NCBI GenBank assembly: GCA_036023115.1
Contig: JAYKKT010000079.1
Span: 12,267,501-12,331,500, forward strand
DNA: 64,000 bases
DNA from: Brasenia schreberi
Lineage: Eukaryota; Streptophyta; Magnoliopsida; Nymphaeales; Cabombaceae
Direction of reading: 5' to 3'
Both the position numbers and the translations under genes were made by a program. The notes beneath the pieces were generated by a model, which worked only from the letters and a program-made list of their open reading frames with translations, was not told the DNA's origin and searched no databases. Of this stretch, positions 25,177 through 37,087 are shown piece by piece. Every line of letters starts with the position of its first letter. Position 1 is the stretch's first letter.

Positions 25177-27589
25177 GGCCAAGCGGGGGTCTTGCTAGAC
25201 CCTTCCATGGGGCAGGTTGGATATAGGTCTCTTGACCCATATCTTGCTTCATCTCTTGGTTGGACCAAGACCTTCATGTGGGCATGTGTTGTGGTCTCAT
25301 CATGGCATGGACTAGCTCCATGTAGCCCTTGAAGTGGGTTAGTCCTTGGCTCAAGCTAGGCACACCCAAACATAGCCGGTTGGACCTAGGTGCCTCCAAA
25401 TGCAATCAGCTAGGCTTGACTTCAACTCTTGGTTGGACCAAGACCTTGTGTGCTTTGGTGGTTCCATCATGGTCAAGTGTTGGACCAGCCCATGCACCCT
25501 TGGATGTGGTTTGGTCCTCAGCTTGAGCTAGGCGCACCTAGGCACGATTCGGATGCAACCGGCTAGGCGATCCATCCTTGGTGAATTTGGCCAAGGTATC
25601 CTTGCATGCTCAAGCCATGTCTTCATGAAGTTTTTCCTTGATGAGCCCCATTGGTCCGATAATGTGAGCTTGACCATGGTTAATTGTGTGCCTTGGGTCT
25701 TCAAGTCATGCTTTGTCTGGGTCCACCTGAGCTCGGTCCCTGCCTGATGTGAGTCTGCTTTAACTATTAACTAAATCTTTGGCGTGGATGATTCATCTTT
25801 ATCCCTATTTATGGTTTCAAATATTTTCTTATTTAAAACTATTTCATTTTGAAATATATTTGAAAATATTGAGTTTTGTTAAAATCTTCAAATATTCTTT
25901 TGAAAACAACTGAGTTTCATTCCTAGTATTTGCTTGTATGGGCGACCTGCTTTTCACCCCGTGACTTGGTCTTTACCGTTTCAACCACTTTAATCCTTTG
26001 TTGGGTGTAGGGTATCAAACCACTTTAACCCTGGATGGGTGTAGGGTATCAAACCACTTTAACCCTTGATGAGTGTAGGGTCCTGGAGTAGGACTCTTCT
26101 CAATCGGACGACTTTTTGATGTCAGATTTGGATTTGATTTGATTTCGAAAGGTTTTTGATAATTTTGATATTTAGCAAACATGCTTGGGTTTGGTTCCCA
26201 ATGTCTCATTTCTTTGAAGAAAATTGTTTGAAACCATCCTTTCTTTAGATGAAATCATTTGAATAGGTAGAATGTTGTCAATTTAGTCTTGAGGGCAAAA
26301 CAATCATTTTTTTGGATCTTTGTCAAAATTTGATTTTTTTGAGGGAGGTGCAATTTACCTTTATTTTGAGGTTGCCACAAAATTTTGGTGCAAAAATGAG
26401 TTCATTTAAGGTATCTTTATTCGAAAACCCTTAAAAGACCCAAAACTGTGATTTTTCTTAAAAAGGCAAAATTTCTAAAAGATCAAATTATTTTGAGAAA
26501 ATTTTTGGGTGTTTACACAAGCCAAAGAAAGGAAGTCATACTCACTATCTGACTTTTTACCATCTGATTACCAAATAGATAGTAATGATAAAATACCGAG
26601 TTTCCAATGGTATGATGGAAATGGGAAACCTCAATCCCATCTCCAACTCTTTTCTAGAAGAGCTTATAAGAAAAAGAGAGACTCTTTTAAGTGGGTTTAC
26701 TGGTTCCTCCATTCTCTAAAGGGGAATGCAATCCTACGATTTAAGTCAATTCGCTAGTTTCGAGGACTTGACGAATTGCTTTATGCAAAGATTTTCACAC
26801 AACATAGAATTCACGCCTATAAACACCCCGAAATCCCACGAACTTCTCAAACAACCTGGTTTTGTAAAAGCAGCCCCAAAGGGCTATTTTGAGTCTGGAA
26901 ACCCAAGAGCCTTCCAAGCAACCCTTTACATAAGTTTAAACCTTATATGTTTTAAATATGTATAATATTGTTTTAAAACCTTGTAAAATACATTTTGAAA
27001 CCCCATGAAGCGGCTTGGCCTGATCAAAGCAGGACCAGAAGAGCCAAAGAGAGCCCAGAACTGGAGCACATGTCGAGCCCGGCACAGCAACTCTCGTGTT
27101 GAATCCACCCCCAAGATCTCGAACGTCCAAGACCCTGTTATCAGCAAACATCACTTGAAATCATCTCCGGAAGGTGAAAACAGAAGCGGACGACCATGTT
27201 GGTGAAGACCCAACGCAGACGGAGTATTGATGCTGTTAGACCCCGCACAAACCGTTCGTTTCGAACATAGTCTGAAGGAGTCAGAATTCAGTTTGGATCG
27301 GATCTGGACCATATATATCCATATCCCAATCCAAACCTATGTGTGGATTTGGATTTGGATTTGGATCTAGAAATCCAATCCAATATCCGCATCCATGGCC
27401 CACATCACCTTCTCATAAATGGAGGTGGGGCCCACTTGAAGTTCACGTGGGATTATGGGTATGAGAGAGAATGGGGAGGATAAGATTTGAGGGAAATTGT
27501 AATTAAGCTTGACTTGTGTGTCAAGTTTGGGGTTAATCATGTGGGTTAGCCTAATTAGTATGGGTTTAAGCTTGTATTAGCCAAAACCT

Positions 27590-27910
27590 AACCTAGGGCT
27601 GCACCAACATGATGCAATGAAGTCTATGGGTTATGCAAAGGGAGCTCCCTAACCTAATCCTAAGCCAAAACCCCTAATCCTAGCCTTTTACCCTAATCCC
27701 GGCCTAAACCTAGCCTAATCACCTAACCCACTTCCCTAATCCCAACCTAATCACCTAACCCACCTCCCTAATCCTTCCCTAAACCTAGCCTAATTCCCTT
27801 AATCCTAACCTAATCCTAGCCTAATCACCCAACCCACCTCACTAAACCTCACCCAAAAACCAACCCACCTAGCTAAGCCCTAAACCACCCCACCTAAACC
27901 TAGCACACTA
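27590..27910 (+). repeat. Degenerate CCTAA-type tract in S2
   Basis: CCTAATCC, CCTAACC and CCTAGCC recur dozens of times, resembling interstitial telomere-like sequence but with heavy variation. It sits before the TATA box of the LTR and is shared by all subfamily B LTRs. Confidence 0.75.
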
Positions 27911-28042
27911 TATCCCTAAAACTCCTTTAAGTAAAATATCTGGCCCCTCCTCAAAACCAGACCACCTTATCACCACACCACCACCACCTAAACCACCTTA
28001 CCACCCTCCAAAAACCAGCCCCAACCGCCCTTCAAAAAGCTA

Positions 28043-28049
28043 TATAACC
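28043..28049 (+). promoter_or_regulatory. TATA box in S2
   Basis: AGCTATATAACCCCCC in conserved context; sister LTRs S5, S4 and S6 have the equivalent site. Confidence 0.65.
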
Positions 28050-29189
28050 CCCCCCTAGTGGGCCGGTTTTTCAGCTTCTTCTATCTTGGGCCAGCCGATC
28101 TTGGCCAACCACCTCCCAACCGAACCTTCCACCTTGCTCCACCTGCACCACCACTACCCCCGGCCAGCTCCACCTCGCGCCACCACTGCCTCCCGGCCTG
28201 CTCCACTCCACACTGCAACCCTCATCACCCGGCCAAGCTCTATCCACCTTCATCACCCGGCTGCCCTTCTTCCTTGGATACCAACTCCTTACCACCCGGT
28301 TAGTATCTCAACCTAAGCTCCACCTCCTCTTCACTCCCCCTCCACTCTCAACCATCCATATCACCACCACTTAGCATCCTCCTTTGCCACCCACCACCCT
28401 TACCCATTCGGCTAGACCTAACCCCTTTACCACCTCTCTACCCTTTTCCCTAGTGATACCCGGCCACCCTACCTTGCTCCCTAGGACCTGCCCCTTCCAC
28501 TCTCAAACAACTCTCAACTCCACCTTCCACAACACCCTAGCTAGCTCCCTTCCCATCCTTGACATCCCCTAGCTACCCTAGCAGCCGGCCACCACTAAAC
28601 TATCCCTAATCGGCCAATCACAGCCGACTACCCCCAACCCATTCGGCCAGCCACACCCTCTTCCTTAGATTTTCCTTAGGCATTCCCTTTAGGCTCTCCT
28701 TAGCACCACCTTCCATAACACCAACCTATCCCTTAGTGACCCTCCTTAGACAACTCAGCCCTTGACATCACGGCAACACCCCCCCTAGCAGCCGGCAAGC
28801 ACCAAGGTGCCTCACCCATGCTCCCTTGTCACCTGGCCACACATCTTTGTCGTGCCACTCCGAGGAGCTCCCTCTTGCAACCCAAGGCGAAGCCAAGCCC
28901 ACGCTCAAGCAAGTCACCTCCGAACCAGCTATAAGTAAGTGTCTAACTCGGTCCTTAGTTGTAGACTTGCTTAAATTAAATTAAATTTGATACGAGGTTG
29001 TAATAATGGAGCATTGTCTCCCCCCGCTTGTAATAACGTGGCTTGGCACACCCACACACATGTGCACTTGAGCCTACCTCGCTCTTAGTTGTGCACGATT
29101 TTGAACAAACACGGGCCTAATCAGCCCTTTATATATAAGTTTATGTATATACTTTTAGTGGCGTAGGGTTTTGCTTGAGTTGGGTGTGT

Positions 29190-29600
29190 TGTCTTTAAAT
29201 TCTCGCACTCACACACATTGAGCTTCCGCTCTTATTTGCAAGACCCAAGTAAGGGCCGTTCTATACTATCCTTGGGTTTAATTTCACGTCGTGTGTGTAG
29301 TATTTCAATTATACACTCACACACATTGAGCTTTCGCTCTTACTCCCAAGACCTTAGTTAAGGCCATATTGCAATTTATATTTGGGTTTAATTTCATGTT
29401 GTGTGCGTAGTACTTCAATTCTAGCACCCACACACATTGAGCTTTCGCTCTTATTCCCAAGACCTTAGTTAAGGCCATATTGCAATTTATATTTGGGTTT
29501 CATTTGAAGTCGTGTGTGTTGTCTTTACATTTTCACACGCACCCACATTGAGCCTTCGCTCTTATTTGCATTACCCAAGTAAGGGCTCATATATACTATA
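29190..29600 (+). repeat. About 110-bp tandem repeats in S2
   Basis: Three to four units with CACACACATTGAGC(T/C)TTCGCTCTTA followed by CCAAGACC...TTAAGGCCATAT. This is the complement of the minisatellite in S6. Confidence 0.75.
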
Positions 29601-30559
29601 TACGTATTTCTCTTTTGGCTATGTATTTTCAATTTGGGTTTTAAGGTTCAGCAATGTGCGTAGTCTTTCAATATATACACGGCACACACTTGCACAATTG
29701 AGTCTTTCCGCTCTTAAGATATAGCCATATTTCCCTTTTGCAATTCCCCTTCGGCATTTTACATTACAAGTCATTTCCCTTCGGCAATTTCCATTACAAG
29801 TCATTTCCCTTCGGCATTATCTTTTAAATTCGGGTTTTCCCTTTGGAGTTGCTCGCTAGCTTAGGTAAGCTAGCTGGCACGCCCTGTTTATTTAAATAGG
29901 ACTTAGGCACAGGAAAAGGTTCGCTTCAGGCCTAAGAACCAGGAGCGGGAATTTTTTGCGTCTACAACGCCCACTCTCAACACTTTGAGAGATACTAAAC
30001 AAGCCCCTAACGATGATGCACACGCATTCATCATCAGGCAGAGGTCACTCCTGGGCCAAGTCAAAGAGCCCATTTCCGAAGGATGTGTAGTGATGCTCAT
30101 CCTTGAAAATTTTAGAAATGATTTGAAAGCAGTCCTCTCCCTTCATGAGATCTCGACTTTTCAAAAATTAAGAAAACAAGTTTCCCTCTTCGAAGCCAAT
30201 TTAAAAAAAAGAGTTTATGAAGATCTGTGAAAAGAAAAAAATTCTAAAAATCAAATTCAAAAAACCTAGGACATATGAGCCACATGCACTGAAAGGAAGA
30301 GTGAAAACTCAAAAAAGTGGCCAACATCTTAGTAGAGCCGAGTTCGGTCAGGCCCTCTAAGTCCCCGAGACAAAAATCTTTTGCAAAAAACTAAAAGAAT
30401 AAGAAAATGTTTAAAAAAAGGTAAAACACCAATCTAGAATAACCACTCATAGAAGTCCTACAAATTTTGTTAGCACAAGGTCTCGTGAGTCTCCTGACGA
30501 TTCTCGAAGGGGAACCTCCTAAAGAAACATTTTAAAATGATTTTTATAAATATCGTAGG

Positions 30560-31185
30560 CTCAAAGGCCATGATACAAATAATTGCTTTTCCTTGAAAAA
30601 CAAAATTGAGAACTTGATAGAGCAGGGTATGCTCCACATCTCAGAGGAATCAGACCTCCCTCAAGCCATTTTGAGAAAATGGATTAAATTTGATTGGGAT
30701 TTCGATTACCAAAAAGCTTTTGAAAGATTAAAAACTTATTTGGTAAATCCTTCAATTTTAAAACCTCAAAAGCCAAAAAACCTTATTGCTTTATATTTCC
30801 ACTCATAAGAATGCATTGGGTGCTTCACTTGCTCAATACCAAGATGATAGTCTTAAGGAGTATGCTATTTACTACATTTCGAAAACTCTATTGGCATATG
30901 AAAGAAATTATCAAGCCATAGAGAAAACGTGTTTAGCCTTGGTATGAGCTTGCCAAAAGTTTACACATTATTTCTTAGATCATGAAATTTGGATAGTGTC
31001 TAAACTTGACCCAATCAAGCACCTTTTCGAAAAACCTATCCTAACGGGTAGACTAGGTAAATGGCAACTCCTCTTAATGGAATATGATCTAAAATTCTAT
31101 CACCAAAACTCCATTAAGGGACAAGCCCTAGCCGATCATGTGGTTGAGTTACCCCTTAAAGATACATATCTCATACTTAGATGAA
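30560..31185 (+). pseudogene. Element I gag zinc-finger remnant fused to RNase H
   Basis: KGHDTNNCFSLKNKI (near 30570), a degenerate zinc-knuckle-like region, runs straight into FDWDFDYQKAFERLKTYLVNP near 30690, the start of the RNase H part. The whole protease and reverse transcriptase are therefore deleted, at a junction near 30665. The RNase H continues with LAYERNYQAIEKTCLALV and VSKLDPIKHLFEKPIL, with one stop and frameshifts. Confidence 0.8.
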
Positions 31186-31260
31186 ATGTCTGATGAGGAC
31201 ATCTTGACAAGTGAATTAGAAAACCATGTTTTATCAAATTGTTGTAATGAAGATTAAGTA

Positions 31261-31536
31261 TGGAAAATGTACTTTGATGGGGTAAAGAATCAACAAGGGG
31301 AAGGCATGGGAATCATTCTCATATCCTTCGAGAAGGGAGAGATCCTAATGGCATTTCGACTAGATTTTCCTTGTTCAAATAACGTAGTTGAATATGAGGT
31401 ACTCATACAAGGCTTAAAAATTTTGAAAAATCTAGGGGCATCATGTATTAAAGTCTTTGGAGATTTTATGCTTGTTGTATACCAAGTTTTGAAAAGTTGG
31501 CAAGTCAAAAATAAAAAAACTCATTCCATACCATGA
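31261..31536 (+). pseudogene. Element I second (archaeal-type) RNase H
   Basis: MYFDGVKNQQGEGMGI opens an RVT_3-type RNase H fold. The catalytic-type Asp of YFDG is present, and NNVVEYEVLIQGL carries the conserved Glu. Such an extra RNase H domain between pol RNase H and integrase marks the Tat lineage of plant Ty3/gypsy elements. Confidence 0.8.
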
Positions 31537-31537
31537 A

Positions 31538-32893
31538 TTGGCCACCCAGTTGATTGATTCTTTCAAATCATGCATACTCACTTACATAGGTAGAGAGGAC
31601 AACACCATAGCAAATGCCCTCTCCTCTTTAGGATCATCTCTAAGGATCGATCCCACTATTGGTACTCGATCTCTTGAGATCCTACATTTGCCCACTCTAT
31701 CCACCCATGATTTAGAGATTTGCCAAAATGACCAAAATCCAAATGAAAAACCTTGGTTTAAAGACATTAAAAACTTTTTGGAAAATAGAAGATTTTTTGA
31801 ATTTACTTCCTTTAAAGATAAGGCTTTTATTCAGAAATTTTCAACCCGATATGTGATTTTGGGAGGGGTTCTTTATAAAAAGAGTTTTATCGGCATCTTG
31901 TTGAGATGTATCGACCATGATGAGGCTAGGACCATTATGCATGAATTCCACGATGGGGAATGTGAGGGTCATGTCAATGCAAATATGATGGCCATGAAAA
32001 TACTTAAAGCAGGTTATTTTTGGTCCACTTTGAAGCAAGATTGTTATAACCATGTTAGGAAGTGTCATCAATGTCAAGTGCATGGAAATGCCATTCATAT
32101 TCTATCATCTGCATTGCATTCTATTGTGAGTCTATGGCCCTTCACCATGTGGGCATTTGATATCATTGGACCAATCTCACGTACTGCATCAAATGGACAT
32201 AGGTTTATTTTAGGAGCCACTAAATATTTTTCTAAATGGGTTGAAGCTACCCTCTTGACTAATGTCCAAGGACAGCATGTAGTGGCATTCATTAAGAAAA
32301 TATCTTAGCTCGATTTGGAGTTCCAAGAGACACGGTGTTAGATAATGGTACCCCATTCAAAAATGAGAAAGTGAAAAAGTTATGCAAGACCTATGGCATT
32401 ACTCAACACTTCTCACCACCATGAAGCCTTATGAGCTTATAGGACTTTCATCCGCACACCCACAAATGTCATACCATTTAAGTTGGTCTATAGTAAAAAT
32501 GTCATACTTTCCATTCATACCAAATTACATTCATTTGATACATCTCTTGCACTCGATTTGCCCATAGAAATCCTACAACAAGCTAGGATGGCTGAGTTTG
32601 ACCTACTTGATGAGAAAAGACTCCTTGTCATGGACCATGTATACGCATACCGACAAAGGATAGCCCAACATTACTAAAAGCATATGAAGGCTTGTTACTT
32701 CAGAGTGGAAGACCTTGTTTTGAAAAATATCTACCATCGTGGCCCACATCCACTTGGTAAGCGGCGGCCCAAGTGGGATGGTCTTATGTTGTAAGAGGGG
32801 CAACCACAAATATGCATATTAGTTTATTGATGTTGAGGGAAGAAATTTAGAAGACCCTATAAATGCCCAATACTTGAAAAAAATATTATGTCT
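31538..32893 (+). pseudogene. Element I integrase, catalytic block deleted
   Basis: The H2C2 zinc-binding region (HEFHDGECEGH...CHQCQ, near 31935-32075) and first catalytic Asp (AFDIIGP near 32155) are visible. The second Asp (LDNGTPF near 32345) follows. At 32420/32421 about 111 bp are missing relative to Element II, removing the block with the catalytic Glu (NGQAEATNK). Further frameshifts follow, ending KKYYV near 32893. The integrase cannot be active. Confidence 0.85.
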
Positions 32894-34064
32894 AGGGTCT
32901 AATCTAAATTCTTTTAAAAATATTTATAAAAAAATGGATCTCAGCTGAATTTCCTGAAAGAAGGACAAAAATGGATTATGTAACCCTGAATTAGAGAATT
33001 GATACTTTATGAAAAATAGAGTTTTCAAAATCATTTGGTAACATTTAAAAAAAAATTCATTTGCAAAATGAGGCCTAGTTCAAAATAGTAAAATATTTTT
33101 AAATAATAGGTGCTATTAGAAAATGGGATATACTTTGTTGAATCGAGTATCTGAAGGGATGAGTTGTATTCCCCCAATTCATTTCTCCCCAAAAGGAGAA
33201 ATTGGCAAAACCAAAAGAAAATGAAGAAAAACAAAACCTCCAATATAGAGGTCTTCCAAAAAGAAAAAGAAAACAAACGGGAAAACAAAAAAACTCCAAT
33301 ATAGAGGTTTCCTTTGAAAGAAAAGAAAAAGAAAAAAAGCCAAAGCTCAAAAGAGCAATTTCCTATCAAATTGTTTTTGGTCTTATATCACGGGATGCTT
33401 GAGAAGGGATCGTGGGAACTCTTTCCTAAAATCTCCACAGCTTATCCCATTGGAGAAAAGTTTACAATTAAAATCCCAGAGTAGGAATAGGACCTACTTA
33501 TTTGGATTTCATTTTGTTTGAGAATTAGACCTTGTTGTGTGAGAAATTGAATTTTGAAATGTTATTCAAAATTTTCTACAAAACCTCTACTGAGTAATGG
33601 GTATTGAAACCCGAGTGAGGGGAAATGTAAGAAATTGGGAGTCCTTTTTTATGGAAACCAATAGGAGTTCCCTTTCGAAAAGAAATTTTGAAAACCTGAA
33701 ACATTAAAGGAAACAATATGGGAACCATCTTGCTTGGGGTAGTCAACCTTCATAGGCTTCTTCTCAAACTCACGAATCACGTGTATGGGTCTGTAAACAC
33801 ACATTTCACTCACCTCATATTCCATGCACATATGCATCCATAAAGGGGTTATACCTGCATGATCATCCTAGGACTAGACGTTGTCTTGTCAAGTCCCCTT
33901 TGGCTAAGATCCCCTCCTTCACAAAAAAAAATCCAAGGAAATAGATGATATGAAATGAGGAGAAAATTCATACACTCAAGATACATCTAGGAAGAAAATC
34001 AAATGAGTGTTTTCTTCTTTGTCATTATCCAAATAAATTTGGATTAATGCCAATGAGGGCTATC
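32894..34064 (+). other. Element I 3' untranslated region and PPT
   Basis: No coding content. Purine-rich AAAGAAAAAGAAAA stretches near 33200-33340 match the equivalent part of Element II. The likely polypurine tract is CAATGAGGGCTATC (34051-34064), directly before the 3' LTR; Element II has the better-preserved CAAAGAGGGGCATC. Confidence 0.7.
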
Positions 34065-37000
34065 TGTAAACACCCAAAAAAAATTCAAAATAAAATATTT
34101 GATCTTTTAGAATTTTTGGCCTTTTTCGAAGAAAAATTACAATTTTGTGTCTTTTAAGGGCTTTTCAAATAAAATACCATAAACAAACTCATTTCCACTC
34201 TAAAATTTTTTGACAACTTCAAAATAAGGGTATATTGCATCCCTCTAAAAAAAATCCCATTTTGACAAAAGCTCAAAAAATGACTATTTTGCACTCAAGA
34301 CCAAATTGATAGGATTCTGCTTTTTCAAATGATTGCTTTAAAAAAAGTATGATGTCAAACAATTTTTAAAGAAACAAATGAAAATGAGACATTGGGTACC
34401 AAGCCCACAAAATGTTTCAAATTGAGAAATTTATGAAATTACAAAAACTCTAAAATTCTAAAACAAACCAAATCCAAACGAGACCTTAAAAACTTGCCCG
34501 ATCGAGGATAGTCTTATTCCAAGACCCTATACCTAAGGGTTAAAGTGGTTTGATACCCTACACCCATGGAAAGGGTTAAAGTATTTCGATACTCTAGACC
34601 TCACAAAAGGTTTAGGTGTTTCGATACTCTAGACCTCACAAAGGGTTAAAATGGTTGAAAAAGTAAAGACTAACTCATAGAGCGAAAGAGGTCACCCATA
34701 CAAACAAACATTGGGAATGGAACTCGGTTGTTTTCCAACAATAATACTTTAAGATTTCATTAAACTTGATGTTTTCAAATATAAACAAAATGGTTTTAAA
34801 GAAAATATTTGAAACCATACCTAAACCCGAATCGGAAGGAGGCAAATTTCCCGAAAAGAGGATATGGTAAGAACCAAAAAGGCAAGTTCCGTATAAAGAA
34901 AAGTTGACATTCAAGAGAAAGGAAAGCCAACATCCAAGAGAAAGGAAAGTTTGCATTCAAAGAGGAAGGAAAGTCGGCATTCAAGAGAAATGAAGTGGCC
35001 TAACTTGGCAAGATATGAGCAGCCATTGCCTAGACAACTTCAACATAATTGGATCAGATGACTTACCATGGGCAGCATTAGTGCTCGATTTGGTAAGCCA
35101 TCAAGATGGGCTGGATGATTTCAGCATAAGTGAAACAGAATGACTTACCATGGGCAACATTGGTGCCTGATTTGGTAAGCCATCAAGATTGCCTAGCCAG
35201 CTTCAATATAAGAAGGCGAGATGACTTGCCATGGGTAGCATTGGTGACGGATTTAGAAAGCCATCAAGCCCTTACCTAGCCGAATTCAATAGCCTTGGTG
35301 CCCAATTTGGTAGGCCATGAGACAACCATGGGCTAGCCGATTTGAAGAGGATTAGAGAAGGCAAGGTCCAACCGATTTCAACATGATTGGAGAAGGCAAG
35401 GTCCACATGATTTCAACAGGATTACAGAAGGCAAGGTCCAACCGATTTCAACAAGATTGAAGTAGGCAACTTACCATCTTAGGTCCCAGCCATGAGACAG
35501 CCATGGGTTGCCTGATTTCAGCAAGGTTAGGCAACTTACCACATTAGACAGCCATAGGTCCAACCGATTTTAAACAGGATTGAATAAAGCCTTTGTACCC
35601 GATTTGGTAGGCCATTGGATAGCCACAAGCCTGGCCAATTTTAGCAGGAGTAACTTACCATATTGTAGGTCTAGCCATTAGGTAAGTTGACATAAAATGA
35701 GCAGCAGCAGGGGGCGATCAAAGAGGAAACTCTACATCAATAAAAGGGCCCTTGAGGGGGGTTGATAAAGCATCGAAAATCGAAGCCAATCCAACATCAT
35801 TGATCAATCCATCCAAGAATCATCCAATCAAGCATCGATCTAAGGGAATACACGAGCAACAAGAGAGGGAGAGAAAGAGAGAGAGGAAGAGAGAAAGAAG
35901 GAGGAAGAGGAGGCTATCAACCGCCAGCCACCATCCCATTCTTTCACATCATAGGTCCTTTCTTACCTTATCTTTTTAATATTATTTTCTCCTCTTTTAT
36001 TCAAGTTAATGGGGTTATAATTAAGGAGTTGATGTCTCTATTTTGATGTAATAATTTAGGATTCTATGCTCCCCAATTTCCTTTACGGATACATACTATA
36101 TGCATTTGATTTTCAATTTCTTTACCCCGGTATACATCATTGATCAATTTTTTGCTATAAATTATCTTTTGATTCAGACGAAATGTATGCATGTATCTTG
36201 TAAAAACTGAAAATCTGTTTTCTGTACTCTATACATGCCTGATGAATGATTTTTGTTTCCTTACCTCATGATCTGAATGTGTTGAAATTTTTCACACCTA
36301 ATCTACACACAGATATGTCCATAAAATTTTCAATTTTAAGATCTTTCACAAACATAAAAAAAATCAGAGAAGACCTAATGAAATCGGAACAAAGTCGGTA
36401 AAACCCATAGTTCCTACAACAGAGGTTTGGTTATAATCTCATAACTTTGTCTGTAGTGAACCATTTTTATTGAAAATAGTCTCATCGAAAAGTTGAGATC
36501 CATAGATTTTCAATAAAACCCATTTCCCAAGATCTAGGTACTAAGATACAATCATTTTTCTAGGCCTCTGTTTTTCTATCATAGATCTGTATTGAATACC
36601 TGAGTGGGGTATATTCTCGGATTTAGTTGTATATATCTACAACACTTAAAATAAAAATAAAAATAGTTTCTGAATCTCATATAAAACTCTATCTTTTGTA
36701 AAATTTTAAGAATTTTTGGAGATTCGGAAGCCGTCCAAAAGTATCAAGAAATAAGTCGATGAAAACATAATCAGTTTTTGTTTTTCAAGATTTGAAATGT
36801 TTTGAGTCTAGAAGTAAGTTCAAGATTTTTGTCAAGCTTTTGGAATTGAAATTTGATTTTGAAAACTCACTAGATCTCAAATAATTTTTAAAGCATCTAG
36901 GCTGACCCTTGAGCATCGGTTCAAGAAGGCCTACATCGAAAAGAATTCACTTATCTACAATCACTACAGAAGTTAGAAATCAATTTTGCTAGTTTGAACA

Positions 37001-37087
37001 AACTACCTAGCACGCTCTCACACTCATACTTTGCGAATTTAATTTCAAGTATCTACATAAACTTCAGAATAAAAATTCACATCTACA
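34065..37087 (+). repeat. Element I 3' LTR (subfamily A, L2)
   Basis: Starts TGTAAACACCC, ends CATCTACA, 3023 bp, followed by TSD TAAGT. Collinear with L1 but with about 230 bp more near 36310-36540 and a mutated TATA (TCAATAAA, 35737). Hairpin 1 is at 36908-36925 and hairpin 2 at 36988-37007 with one mismatch. Confidence 0.9.

Larger units (their letters stand above)
23717..26517 (-). mobile_element. Solo LTR S1 (subfamily A) in Element I gag
   Basis: Inverted relative to Element I: reads TGTAGAAG... at 23717 and ...GGTGTTTACA at 26517, 2801 bp. TSDs are CAAAC (23712-23716) and CAAGC (26518-26522), 4 of 5 identical. Internal order matches L1 reversed: hairpins near 23801 and 23883, CT-rich tract 25020-25110, reversed TATA at 25169. 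No internal retrotransposon sequence is present, so it formed by LTR-LTR recombination or arrived as a solo. Confidence 0.9.
26818..29966 (+). mobile_element. Solo LTR S2 (subfamily B) in Element I gag
   Basis: Starts TATAAACACCCCG (first G mutated) and ends GCGTCTACA, 3149 bp, with a perfect TSD ACGCC at 26813-26817 and 29967-29971. It contains a CCTAA-like tract, TATATAA at 28043, Pro/Ser-rich low-complexity frames after the TATA, and about 110-bp repeats near its 3' end. Hairpin 1 is missing through a deletion; hairpin 2 is at 29855-29874. Confidence 0.95.
23371..30230 (+). pseudogene. Element I gag, split by two solo LTRs
   Basis: Coding pieces are 23371-23716, 26523-26812 and 29972-30230. 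The first begins MSSLEDSYEVSSRAS, shifts frame, and continues with a charged KRELKELMFEREIALL helix-forming stretch. The second contains SFQWYDGNGKPQSHL and ASFEDLTNCFMQRFS. The third has LRDTKQAPNDDAHAF and FEANLKKRVYEDL. This is the Ty3/gypsy retrotransposon gag (capsid) domain. The pieces rejoin in frame when S1, S2 and one copy of each TSD are ignored, which confirms the insertions. Confidence 0.85.
20451..37087 (+). mobile_element. Element I, Tat-lineage Ty3/gypsy retrotransposon
   Basis: Two direct LTRs (20451-23248 and 34065-37087) flank a decayed gag-pol. A perfect 5-bp duplication TAAGT (20446-20450 and 37088-37092) brackets the whole element, which sits inside the minus-strand chromovirus. 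The internal region has remnants of gag, RNase H, a second archaeal-type RNase H and integrase, in the order typical of the Tat lineage. Protease and reverse transcriptase are deleted. Solo LTRs S1 (23717-26517) and S2 (26818-29966) later inserted into gag. Without both, the element would be about 10.7 kb. Confidence 0.9.

Noticed and set aside
20451..26517. A 6-kb element with long terminal inverted repeats (TGTAAACACCC...GGGTGTTTACA)
   Set aside because: The inverted arms are two separate LTRs: L1 forward and solo S1 reversed. Their TSDs, PBS and gag coding between and around them show this, so there is no TIR element.
27641..27900. True interstitial telomere
   Set aside because: Units vary between CCTAA, CCTAGCC and CCTAATCC and the same tract recurs in every subfamily B LTR, so it is an LTR component.
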